Positions 1 through 6,217 of a DNA stretch of 8,236 nucleotides are shown in pieces; position 1 is the stretch's first letter; every line of letters begins with the position of its first letter. The notes beneath the pieces are model-generated. The model saw only the letters and a list, made by a program, of their open reading frames with translations, did no database searches and had not been told where the DNA came from. This DNA is from DAOVQB01 sp023128935 (GTDB lineage Bacteria; Eisenbacteria; RBG-16-71-46; CAIMUX01; WJJG01): NCBI GenBank assembly GCA_030628905.1, contig DAOVQB010000207.1:1-8236 (forward strand). The letters run 5' to 3'. A program made the translations under genes and the position numbers.

Positions 1-149
1 CCAGAGCTCTCTCGCTCCTCGGCGTGTCCGGTCCCCGTGGGCTCGCCCTCGGCGTGTCCGGTCCCCGTGGGCTCGCCCTCGGCGTGTCCGGTCCCCGTGG
101 ACCCGCGCTCGGTGGGGTTGCCTTCTTCGTTCTGCTGCCGGGTTGACAT
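1..149 (-). CDS. Partial gene downstream of holB, N-terminus with 10-residue repeats
   Basis: This is an open frame of 49 codons from ATG at 149-147 that continues off the window edge with no stop. It begins MSTRQQNEEGNPTERG. From about residue 17 it has three near-identical 10-residue units of the form (S/P)TGTGHAEGE, then EERESS. The composition (Gly, Thr, Glu, His; no hydrophobic stretch) suggests a disordered N-terminal extension rather than a folded domain or signal peptide. The start is supported by AAGGG seven bases upstream (157-161). It follows the holB stop by 70 bp on the same strand, so it is probably co-transcribed. Its identity cannot be read from this fragment. In many bacteria a PSP1-domain gene (RicT/YaaT family) follows holB, which makes that a reasonable guess, but it is inference from synteny only. 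The annotation rests on the start, the Shine-Dalgarno sequence and the absence of stops. Confidence 0.6.
   Translation of the reverse strand, partial: MSTRQQNEEGNPTERGSTGTGHAEGEPTGTGHAEGEPTGTGHAEERESS
11..100. repeat. 30-bp tandem repeat, three copies, in frame in a coding region
   Basis: A 30-bp unit containing ctcggcgtgtccggtccccg is repeated head to tail. The copies at 41-70 and 71-100 are identical. The copy at 11-40 matches except in its first few bases, and 101-117 shows a faint degenerate continuation. The unit length is a multiple of three and lies within the frame starting at 149 on the minus strand, giving a 10-residue repeated peptide. Copy-number change by slippage would keep the frame. 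The repeats abut with no spacers, so this is not a CRISPR array. Confidence 0.9.
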
Positions 150-162
150 CCTCTATCCCTTT
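150..162 (-). promoter_or_regulatory. Ribosome binding site of the partial gene at 149
   Basis: Read on the minus strand, AAAGGGATAGAGG lies directly before the ATG. AAGGG (157-161) has seven-base spacing, while AGAGG abuts the start and is too close to act alone. The site supports the ATG at 149 as a genuine start. Confidence 0.5.
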
Positions 163-219
163 CACAAGACCCAGCCCTTCGGGCCCAGTCATTCCAGTTT
201 TTTGCCTGCCACCAGATTG

Positions 220-1437
220 TCAGAATAAATCTCGTTCCCCCACCAGACGATTGAGTCGCAACAGTGCCGTCTCGGTGGCCAGTGTCAGATTCACGTTCTG
301 GCCGATCGCCTGCAGCATCTCCTCCAGAATTAAACCGCGCCGCTTAATCTCCGAGACCGACACGGTGCGCACTTGCTGCTGCAGCTCCGCCAGTCTGTCC
401 AGATGTGTGATCCTGTCCTGCGGGAGACCCTGGCTCAGCAGGAGGAGATCCTCAAGCCACATCATCTCAAGGTCCACGGCTGCCTTCGCCCTTTCCAGAT
501 TCCACGTTCGCCCGAGGGAACGAACCCTGGCACTGACCTCCGCGGGCGTGCGGAGATCGGCCTTAAAGAACTTCACGGCCCACTCTCGAAGGGCCAGGAC
601 TTCATCCTCGAGCATCGACAGTGCCCGCCCGAGGCTGCCCTCGGCAAGACGGGCCACCACACGCAAGCCGGCATCATCCAGCTCGCAGTCCACGCCATCC
701 GACTGGGAGCGCTCACGGATCACTTGCTCGACGAACTCGCGGGGGAGGGGTCGAAACCTGATCGCTCTGCAGCGCGAGAGAATCGTTGGGAGCAGCTGGT
801 GGGGATCCCTACAGGTCAGCACCAGGTAGGTGCCCGCCAAGGGTTCCTCTATGAGCTTCAAGGCGGCCTGCGCCGCTTCCTGTGTCATCCGCTCTGCGTC
901 CCGGATGATCACCACCCGGTTGCCCTTCTCCACTCGCGCCTTGGAGGATTCAACCTTCAAATCCCGGATCTGTTCGATCCCGATCGATGCGTTGGCCGAC
1001 GTTCTCAGACAATGGTAGAGATCCTGCCCATAGTCTGCAAGGGCCCTGTGGACCTTGTCGCCTGGGGTGCTACGGGTCGCCGGAAGGACGACGATCAGAT
1101 CCGGGTGCGTAAAACGGGCTACCCTCTTGCAGGATGTACACGCGCCGCACGGGCCATCAGCCCCATCCGAGCGACCTGAAGCTGTCTGCACTTCGCGGGG
1201 GGTCGGCTGCCTCCTACACATCAAGAGCTGTGCAAGGGCTTGAGCGCTGCGCATCTTCCCCACGCCCTGCGGTCCCCAGAGAAGCAGGGCGTGGGGCATC
1301 TTCCCGCGAATCCACGCACCCCGCATCGCTCGAACCGCCGTTTCCTGATGCCGGATGGTCTGAAAAAGCCTAGCTCCCTCCTTGGCCCGAACCTCCTGCG
1401 GGGGCGGCTGTGTAGGCTCGTGACCGAAAAGATCCAT
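220..1437 (-). CDS. holB: DNA polymerase III delta prime subunit (HolB)
   Basis: This encodes a 405-residue AAA+ clamp-loader subunit, which with gamma/tau and delta opens the beta sliding clamp onto primed DNA in the cytoplasm. Visible features are: a P-loop-like GPQGVGK at residues 55-61; a zinc module with C74, C97, C100 and C103 (C..CGACTSC); the conserved helix TQEAAQAALKLIEEP at about 185-199; and the SRC motif (S221-R222-C223) within TILSRCRAIRF. The P-loop is followed by Met where ATP-binding relatives carry Ser/Thr, which suits delta prime, a subunit that usually does not hydrolyse ATP. The C-terminal half (about 230-405) is helical, as in the clamp-loader collar. At 405 residues it is longer than the roughly 330 of E. 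coli HolB. The start MDLFGHEP is chosen over an upstream in-frame codon because GGAGG/GAGGG lies just upstream (1442-1449) and the preceding gene ends at 1463. It is probably the sixth gene of the operon. Confidence 0.93.
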   Translation of the reverse strand: MDLFGHEPTQPPPQEVRAKEGARLFQTIRHQETAVRAMRGAWIRGKMPHALLLWGPQGVGKMRSAQALAQLLMCRRQPTPREVQTASGRSDGADGPCGACTSCKRVARFTHPDLIVVLPATRSTPGDKVHRALADYGQDLYHCLRTSANASIGIEQIRDLKVESSKARVEKGNRVVIIRDAERMTQEAAQAALKLIEEPLAGTYLVLTCRDPHQLLPTILSRCRAIRFRPLPREFVEQVIRERSQSDGVDCELDDAGLRVVARLAEGSLGRALSMLEDEVLALREWAVKFFKADLRTPAEVSARVRSLGRTWNLERAKAAVDLEMMWLEDLLLLSQGLPQDRITHLDRLAELQQQVRTVSVSEIKRRGLILEEMLQAIGQNVNLTLATETALLRLNRLVGERDLF

Positions 1438-1441
1438 CACT

Positions 1442-1449
1442 CCTCCCTC
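1442..1449 (-). promoter_or_regulatory. Ribosome binding site of holB
   Basis: On the minus strand GAGGGAGG followed by AGTG leads into ATG at 1437. This strong purine-rich site decides the holB start in favour of 1437 over the longer frame beginning at 1524, which would run into the envC-like gene. Confidence 0.7.
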
Positions 1450-1462
1450 ATCCCTCCCGCGC

Positions 1463-2671
1463 TTACCTGCGCTTAGACAGCCAGCGTACGGGATCCAGAG
1501 CACCTTTTCCCCTGCGGATCTCAAAGTGAAGACACGAGCCCTTGAGGGAATCAGTGCTCCCTACGAACGCAATCACCTGATCCGCCATGACGCGCTCCCC
1601 GCGGGTCACAGGGATTTTCGACGCGTGCGCATAGAGCGTAAAATACCCCTTACCATGGTCTAGAATCACTGTCTTCCCGTATCCCTCAAACCAGCCATCG
1701 AAGACCACCCGGCCGCCTGCCACTGCTTTGATGGGGGTGCCTTCGGCGGCCGCGATCTCGATGCCCTTCTGCGTCACCCTGGTCCCGTACTTCGGGTGAA
1801 CATGGGTGCCAAATCCGGTGGTGATGCGACCCGACACGGGCCAGGGAAGCCGGCCACGCAGACTTTCCAGCCCAAGCCCAGCAGTACCTGGGCTTGCTCG
1901 CTGGGCTTCGGCAATCATCTGTTCGATCTTCTTCTGAGAGGCCAGGAGCTTCCGGGTCTGCTCCTCATATTGGGCAACCGTGCACTCCAGCTCGTTGCGA
2001 TCCCGCCGGCGGGCCTCTTGCTCATTGATAACCTCCCGCAACTGCCGCTGCCGTTCCTGTTGCAGGTCAAGCACGACGCGGCGGCGACTCTGGATCACCT
2101 CCACCTCCTGGCGAATTCTCTCGCCCTGCTCCAGGGCATCGAGCACCCTGGAGCGGAGCTTGCGGATCGCACGGACCCAGTAGTGGGACCGGGCGAAGAT
2201 CTCTCCAAAGGAGCAGGAGGAGATGAGCAGCTCGGCGGCTTGCACGCGACCGTGTTTGTAATAGTGAACAAGGGCTTGGCTGAGGCCTTGACGAGTGGCT
2301 CTCAGTTCCGCTTCCTGCCTCCCTAGCTGAGCTCGTCGGGCAGCCATATCGTTCTCGATCGCATCCATCTGAACCTTGAGGGTACGGATGTAGCGCTCGG
2401 TCATTGAACGCTGGCGTTCATGCTCTGCCAGGAGCGTCTCCAGGCTCTCGCCTTCCTTACGCAACTCTACGATCTTAAGGCGCCTTTCCTCCACCTGGGC
2501 CTGAAGCCGCCGCAGTTCAGCCTGCCGCTCCTGGATGCCGGTTTCAGCGGCATGACTGGCGTGGAACCCGAACCCCGAAAGAAAAGGCACTAGGAGCAGG
2601 AGAGCGAGGGCCAGTCTCACACTGCCGCGCACTCGGGCCGGCCAGCGTTGTGTCGAGGACGCCTGTCCCAT
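1463..2671 (-). CDS. envC: EnvC-like murein hydrolase activator (coiled coil plus degenerate LytM/M23 domain)
   Basis: This encodes about 402 residues. The order is: a basic N-terminus and hydrophobic core (about 19-34) with likely signal peptidase cleavage near residues 41-42 (HASHAA); a long charged coiled coil (about 43-254), interrupted by the family-typical segment VHYYKHGRVQAAELLI; and a C-terminal LytM/M23 domain (about 275-398) ending in a basic tail. In M23 peptidases the zinc ligands are H and D of HxGxD plus two later histidines. Here HxGxD reads QKGIE (Q301, E305), while YAH (H349) and LHFE (H382) are kept. The site is therefore partly lost, as expected for EnvC-type proteins that activate amidases instead of cutting peptidoglycan. 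The gene directly follows ftsE-ftsX, the known partner of EnvC at the septum. Start choice: ATG 2671 has GGGAGAG nine bases upstream. ATG 2689 is an alternative, and the frame extended to 2899 overlaps ftsX and is rejected. The next gene, holB, begins 25 bp downstream. Confidence 0.88.
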   Translation of the reverse strand: MGQASSTQRWPARVRGSVRLALALLLLVPFLSGFGFHASHAAETGIQERQAELRRLQAQVEERRLKIVELRKEGESLETLLAEHERQRSMTERYIRTLKVQMDAIENDMAARRAQLGRQEAELRATRQGLSQALVHYYKHGRVQAAELLISSCSFGEIFARSHYWVRAIRKLRSRVLDALEQGERIRQEVEVIQSRRRVVLDLQQERQRQLREVINEQEARRRDRNELECTVAQYEEQTRKLLASQKKIEQMIAEAQRASPGTAGLGLESLRGRLPWPVSGRITTGFGTHVHPKYGTRVTQKGIEIAAAEGTPIKAVAGGRVVFDGWFEGYGKTVILDHGKGYFTLYAHASKIPVTRGERVMADQVIAFVGSTDSLKGSCLHFEIRRGKGALDPVRWLSKRR

Positions 2672-2724
2672 ACCAGAAAACTCTCCCATCCGCACAGCCC
2701 GCAAGGCTTCGAGGCACTGGCCGC

Positions 2725-3624
2725 TCAACGGCTCGCTCCCGGGGATGCGCCCCCACAACGTTCGAGCTGCCTGATCGAAACCTCCACAGTCAAGAGACTG
2801 CCCGCTACTCCCACGAGGCCCACGCCCAGAACAAAGAACGCGATGGACTGCAACGGGAGGAAATGCAAACCCGGTAAGAACCGGCCGCCAGCTGCGCACC
2901 CCGCGTACAGGAGCAGCAGCGATAGCACCGCACCAATGAGACAGAGCATGACACCAACAATGACGAAAGGGGCGCGAATGAACGCGTCTGTCGCCCCGAT
3001 AATTTTCATAATTGCCAGCGGCTCCTCGCGCATCAGGACGATAAGGCGCAACGTGTTGCCGAGTACGAGAACGATGGCCAGCACTGCCAGCAGGCCGGTC
3101 GCCGCATTGGCGCGATAGACTATCCGCAATCCCCTGTCCAGAACCTCCACCCAGCGCTCTCCATAAAGAACGTCCTCCACACCCCCGTAGGCCTCGATCT
3201 CTTGTGCCAGGCGCGCTAGGGTCGCGGCATCATTTGTCTCTCGCCGGGGGGTGATCAACAGCACGTCAGGCAGCGCGTTGTTCCCCAGCGCCTCTGCAAT
3301 CCCTTCCGTAGCCAGCTCCATTTCCAGATCGCACAGCGCCTCTGCCCGGCTGACCAGCCGAACGCTCTGGACCTCCCGAAAGCTTGAGAAGTGATGCTGC
3401 AGCTCCTCAATGCGCTCCTGATGAATGGATGTCTCCAGAAACACCGAGAGGCCTTTTCTGTCGCCGAGGTTCTCGGCCAGAATCAGGACGTTGTGGCTGA
3501 GCAGCATCAGAAGCGCGAGCAGAAAAAGCACCGCCCCGATCGCCGTCACGGCCGCCAAGCTCGCCGAGGGATTACGGCGCAAATAGGAGGAAGCCTCCTG
3601 CAGGAAGAAAGCGAACTCCTTCAA
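2725..3624 (-). CDS. ftsX: Cell division protein FtsX (ABC-type permease-like subunit)
   Basis: This encodes 299 residues, the inner-membrane partner of FtsE. The topology is typical: a short cytoplasmic N-terminus, TM1 (about 22-48), an extracytoplasmic domain (about 49-170), TM2 (about 173-196), TM3 (about 217-243) and TM4 (about 258-283). The family signature is clear between TM2 and TM3: EPLAIMKIIGATDAFIRAPF (201-220). The extracytoplasmic loop recruits EnvC-type activators in known systems, and the envC-like gene follows directly. The start is TTG at 3624-3622, inside the TTGA that also holds the ftsE stop. GGAG lies six bases upstream, and no usable ATG exists before TM1, so the rare start is well supported and translation is probably coupled to ftsE. 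FtsEX does not transport a known substrate; it conveys ATPase-driven conformational change to the periplasm. Confidence 0.95.
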   Translation of the reverse strand: MKEFAFFLQEASSYLRRNPSASLAAVTAIGAVLFLLALLMLLSHNVLILAENLGDRKGLSVFLETSIHQERIEELQHHFSSFREVQSVRLVSRAEALCDLEMELATEGIAEALGNNALPDVLLITPRRETNDAATLARLAQEIEAYGGVEDVLYGERWVEVLDRGLRIVYRANAATGLLAVLAIVLVLGNTLRLIVLMREEPLAIMKIIGATDAFIRAPFVIVGVMLCLIGAVLSLLLLYAGCAAGGRFLPGLHFLPLQSIAFFVLGVGLVGVAGSLLTVEVSIRQLERCGGASPGASR

Positions 3625-4319
3625 TAGATCTCCGTGCCGTGGGGACGCAAAAAGAGGTCCTCAACGACCCTCCCGGCGTGCAGGGTTAGTGATCGTGTCG
3701 CGAACCGCTGGGCAAACTCCCGGTTGTGGGTGGCAACCAGGACGGTCGTACCCAACAGGTGCAACCGCGCGAGGATCTCCATGATCTCGGACCCAGTCTC
3801 CAGATCCAGGTTCCCCGTGGGCTCGTCGGCGAGAAGAATGGGAGGCTCGTGGATCAGGGCCCGTCCGATCGCCGCGCGCTGCTGTTCACCTCCGCTCAGT
3901 TCGTGCGGGAAACGCTCCCGCTTGCCGTAGATCCCAACACTGTGAAGCACGCGCGAAACCGCGCGTGTGATAATTGTGCGCTCCAGTGTTCCAGTCATCC
4001 GCAGGCAATAGGCCACATTCTCAAACACCGTCTTGTCTTTGATCAGGCGGAAGTCCTGGAACACCATGCCGCATCTGCGGCGCAGGTATGGAACTTGGCT
4101 TCGCGAAATCGATTCGCTGTCAAAACCTGCCGCTAGGACACGCCCGTGTGTCGGCCGCTCCTCAAGCGTGATCATCTTCAGCACCGTGCTCTTGCCCGCC
4201 CCGCTCTCGCCCAGCAGAAAGATCATCTCGCCTGGTTCGATGCCGAAATGCAAATCCTCCAGGGCCCACATGTCCACTGGATTCGGGTACTTCTTGTACA
4301 CATGTTCGAAGGCAATCAT
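3621..4319 (-). CDS. ftsE: Cell division ATP-binding protein FtsE
   Basis: This encodes a 232-residue ABC ATPase that pairs with FtsX at the division site. All motifs are intact: Walker A GESGAGKST (37-45), Q-loop FQD (Q88), signature LSGGEQQR (141-148), Walker B ILLADEPTGNLD (161-172) and the switch histidine in ATH (H198). The N-terminus MIAFEHVYKKYPN and the ALEDLHFGIEPGE segment match the FtsE subfamily, and the gene is followed directly by ftsX, which separates it from LolD or MacB-type ATPases. The chosen ATG (4319-4317) overlaps the stop of the S4-domain gene as ATGA, so re-initiation after that gene is likely; the upstream Shine-Dalgarno is weak. A frame extended to 4412 exists but adds residues lying inside the upstream gene and absent from the family. 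Confidence 0.95.
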   Translation of the reverse strand: MIAFEHVYKKYPNPVDMWALEDLHFGIEPGEMIFLLGESGAGKSTVLKMITLEERPTHGRVLAAGFDSESISRSQVPYLRRRCGMVFQDFRLIKDKTVFENVAYCLRMTGTLERTIITRAVSRVLHSVGIYGKRERFPHELSGGEQQRAAIGRALIHEPPILLADEPTGNLDLETGSEIMEILARLHLLGTTVLVATHNREFAQRFATRSLTLHAGRVVEDLFLRPHGTEIY

Positions 4320-4654
4320 TGGTCGGCCGTTCCGTCCCATTCGTCCGGGGCAGTAAGCGGGATCTTGGTGGGTAGCGGCGCTCCGATGCGATCTGTCCCG
4401 CGTCCTTGGCACGCCTCGTAATACGTGCGCGCGTCCTTGCGGCTTAGCTGTTTCTGGGGAACCTCAAGGATGCGCACGACTTCTTCACGGTTACTGAGGC
4501 AATCCAGTATTGTGATCCGATCTCCCGGATGAACGTCCCGGGATGGACGGACCTGCTCTCCATTGAACAGAATGCGGCCCGCCCGGCACTCCCGTGCCGC
4601 CAGGGAACGGCTCTTCTGCAAGCAGAGCCAATGCAGAATACGGTCAATTCTCAC
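4316..4654 (-). CDS. S4-domain RNA-binding protein, HslR/Hsp15-like
   Basis: This encodes 112 residues. An S4 RNA-binding domain covers about residues 1-60, seen as RIDRILHWLCLQKSRSLAA, then the AGRILFNGEQVRPSRDVHPGD loop-strand pattern and RITIL. A short conserved tail follows (VVRILEVPQKQLSRKDA..YYE), typical of Hsp15/HslR. In E. coli that protein binds stalled 50S subunits carrying nascent peptidyl-tRNA and helps recycle them; the same role here is inference from family. The start is GTG at 4654, inside the last codons of the parvulin gene (11-bp overlap), and the stop overlaps the ftsE ATG (ATGA). No strong Shine-Dalgarno is visible, so expression probably depends on translation of the preceding gene. 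Small S4 proteins form a broad group (also RlbA/YaaA-like), so the exact ortholog is less certain than the domain. Confidence 0.85.
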   Translation of the reverse strand: MRIDRILHWLCLQKSRSLAARECRAGRILFNGEQVRPSRDVHPGDRITILDCLSNREEVVRILEVPQKQLSRKDARTYYEACQGRGTDRIGAPLPTKIPLTAPDEWDGTADQ

Positions 4655-5969
4655 CCCAGGATCGCCTCTCGATGTAGTGGCGCTGCTTCACCTCTTCGAC
4701 AAGCTCTTGGTAGCGCTGCTCCATCTTCTGCTTGCGGACCCACCCGAGCAACTCCTCCTCAATCTCATCGAAGGCATAGTCACGCTTGGCTTCCAGGCCA
4801 AGTACCCGGAATATGTGAAAGGCACCTTCCGCCGCAACAGGCTGGGCCACTCCTCCCACTGCCAGGGAATTGATGGCCTGCAGGATCACAGGATCAAGAG
4901 ACTGCCTGGGAATGAAGCCCAGATCCCCACCGCGATCGCGTGAGTGCGGATCATCGGAGTAGCGTCTGGCGAGATCCCCAAAGGACTCGCCGGCATCCAG
5001 GCGGGTGAATAATTCTTGGGCGCGCGATCGCGCGCGCGCTTCATCGGCTTTCACCATCGGCACTGCAAACAGGATATGGCTCGCATGCACCCAGCCACCG
5101 GCCAGATCCTTCTCGTGAGCCAGGACGAGATGGTAACCCAAGGGACTCGCCAGCGGTTCGCTGACCTGGCCGGGCTCGAGGGAGAAGAGGGCCTCCTCGA
5201 AATCGCGCCCCAGTCTGTCACTGAAGTCCCCGCGATGGATGTGTTGGAGGTCACCCCCATCACGTCCGTTCGGGTCGTCAGAGTAGCGTTGCGCTGCATC
5301 CACAAATGAGATGGCGCCCGAGCGGATCTGCTCTGCAACCTCGAGGGCCAGATCCCGCGCCTTCCCGAGAAGGAGCGAGTCGGGTCGCACGCGGATCAGG
5401 ATGTGCTGAAGATGAACCTGCGCCTCCCGTTGGGGGAACTCACTGCGATGCTCTTCGTAGTAGCGCCGGACCTCCTCAGGATCAACGCTAATCTCTCCAC
5501 CCATCCGGCTCTGGACCAGGCGGCTCACCATGAGTTCCGATCGCGCCTGCTCCATGTATCGCTGGCGGAGATCCTCCTCGGTCATCCCCTCGCGCTGCAG
5601 CTGGATCTTGAACAACTGCTCCGATCCTATCTCCTCACGGCTGCGGGCGATTGCATCCTCTACCGTTCGGGCGACTTCCTGCTCACTGACTCTGATCTCC
5701 TGCTGCTTGGCTTCCTGGAAAAGCACTCGCTGGTCAATGGCCTGCTCGAGGATCTGTTCGCGCAGCTGCCCGACCCTCACCGAGTCGCCCGGATCAATCC
5801 CAAATCCCTGCATGGCGATCAGCAGTTGGGCCTCCAGCTCGCTCAAGAGAATGGGATCCTCATCCACTATGGCTACAATCCGTTCTGCTGAATCGGCCAA
5901 GGCGCGTCCGCCAAACCCCGCGAGTACAGCTACTACACAGAGAAGCGCCATCCCATGCATGCGTCTCAT
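4644..5969 (-). CDS. surA: SurA-like periplasmic chaperone / peptidyl-prolyl isomerase with two parvulin domains
   Basis: This encodes 441 residues, close to the roughly 430 of SurA. A signal peptide covers about 1-25 (MRRMHGMALLCVVAV core, ALA cleavage site). A SurA-N type helical chaperone region follows (about 28-180; IVAIVDEDPILLSELEAQ is the family start). Parvulin domain 1 is at about 184-286 and domain 2 at about 294-392, and a charged C-terminal helix ends the protein. Both domains carry the expected landmarks: HIL near the start, YSDDP, GGDL, and a late histidine (GYHL; AFHIF). The architecture matches SurA, which escorts outer-membrane proteins through the periplasm and isomerises prolyl bonds. 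The start at 5969 has a strong GGAGAGGG upstream; a frame extended to 6035 lacks support. It is the first gene of the minus-strand operon, and its 3' end overlaps the S4-domain gene. A generic PpiC-family foldase is the alternative. Confidence 0.9.
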   Translation of the reverse strand: MRRMHGMALLCVVAVLAGFGGRALADSAERIVAIVDEDPILLSELEAQLLIAMQGFGIDPGDSVRVGQLREQILEQAIDQRVLFQEAKQQEIRVSEQEVARTVEDAIARSREEIGSEQLFKIQLQREGMTEEDLRQRYMEQARSELMVSRLVQSRMGGEISVDPEEVRRYYEEHRSEFPQREAQVHLQHILIRVRPDSLLLGKARDLALEVAEQIRSGAISFVDAAQRYSDDPNGRDGGDLQHIHRGDFSDRLGRDFEEALFSLEPGQVSEPLASPLGYHLVLAHEKDLAGGWVHASHILFAVPMVKADEARARSRAQELFTRLDAGESFGDLARRYSDDPHSRDRGGDLGFIPRQSLDPVILQAINSLAVGGVAQPVAAEGAFHIFRVLGLEAKRDYAFDEIEEELLGWVRKQKMEQRYQELVEEVKQRHYIERRSWGEN

Positions 5970-5972
5970 GAA

Positions 5973-5980
5973 CCCTCTCC
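5973..5980 (-). promoter_or_regulatory. Ribosome binding site of the surA-like gene
   Basis: GGAGAGGG on the minus strand, followed by TTC and then ATG at 5969. It selects this start over the in-frame extension to 6035 and gives a normal-length signal peptide. Confidence 0.7.
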
Positions 5981-6087
5981 AAAAAGATTGCCGTCGCTTG
6001 CTCCAGGCCCGGAGGCCCGGTTGAAAAATCCGCACCTATCACCAGCCATCTGCCGCGGATCAGCCACCAGGTCGCCCCAGGTTCCGC

Positions 6088-6116
6088 ACAATACGCGACT
6101 GGTTGATCCCATCCAA
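6088..6116 (-). promoter_or_regulatory. Weak candidate promoter for the surA-led operon
   Basis: On the minus strand TTGGAT (6116-6111) and TATTGT (6093-6088) are separated by 17 bp, about 120 bp before the surA start. Matches to consensus are only 3/6 and 4/6, so spacing and position are the main support. It could easily be chance. Confidence 0.2.
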
Positions 6117-6194
6117 CCCCAAAGCCACTTGTTCGATGGTAGATGGAGAGCAAAGCCCCGAGTGACAGATAAAGGCTCCAGGTGACGGAAAACC

Positions 6195-6217
6195 TAGACA
6201 GAAAGCTTAGACAGAAA
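6195..6217. repeat. Short direct repeat TAGACAGAAA x2
   Basis: TAGACAGAAA occurs at 6195-6204 and again at 6208-6217, with a related GACAGA at 6164-6169. The 13-bp period is close to, but not, a helical turn. It lies about 90 bp before the HD-GYP start, where an activator or repressor might bind; no known binding motif was recognised. Confidence 0.4.

Noticed and set aside
11..100. CRISPR-like repeat
   Set aside because: The units abut without spacers, are in frame with a coding region, and have only three copies.
171..210. Small hairpin GCCC-TTC-GGGC near a T-run, as a terminator after holB
   Set aside because: The stem is only 4 bp, and the T-run at 198-203 lies on the wrong strand for the operon.
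37..228. Plus-strand frame through the 30-bp repeat
   Set aside because: It also shows repeated peptides simply because the DNA repeats, and it overlaps the holB 3' end. The minus-strand frame has the ribosome binding site and operon context.
373..1179. Long plus-strand open frame of 268 codons opposite holB
   Set aside because: It is antisense to a clearly recognised holB, has no recognisable domain, and has the composition expected of a shadow in GC-rich coding DNA. The same applies to the frame at 143-829.
1796..2326. Plus-strand open frame of 176 codons opposite the envC-like gene
   Set aside because: It is the mirror of the coiled-coil coding sequence, with low-complexity Leu-rich translation and no supported start.
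2672..2899. Extended N-terminus of the envC-like frame
   Set aside because: It would overlap ftsX by 175 bp and place the signal peptide deep inside the protein. ATG 2671 or 2689 gives a normal exported protein.
4320..4412. Extended N-terminus of ftsE
   Set aside because: It lies inside the S4-domain gene and adds 31 residues not found in FtsE. The ATGA overlap start fits better.
5403..6024. Plus-strand frames opposite the surA-like gene
   Set aside because: They overlap a well-supported gene in full, lack a Shine-Dalgarno sequence, and have Ser/Arg-rich or Leu-rich shadow composition.
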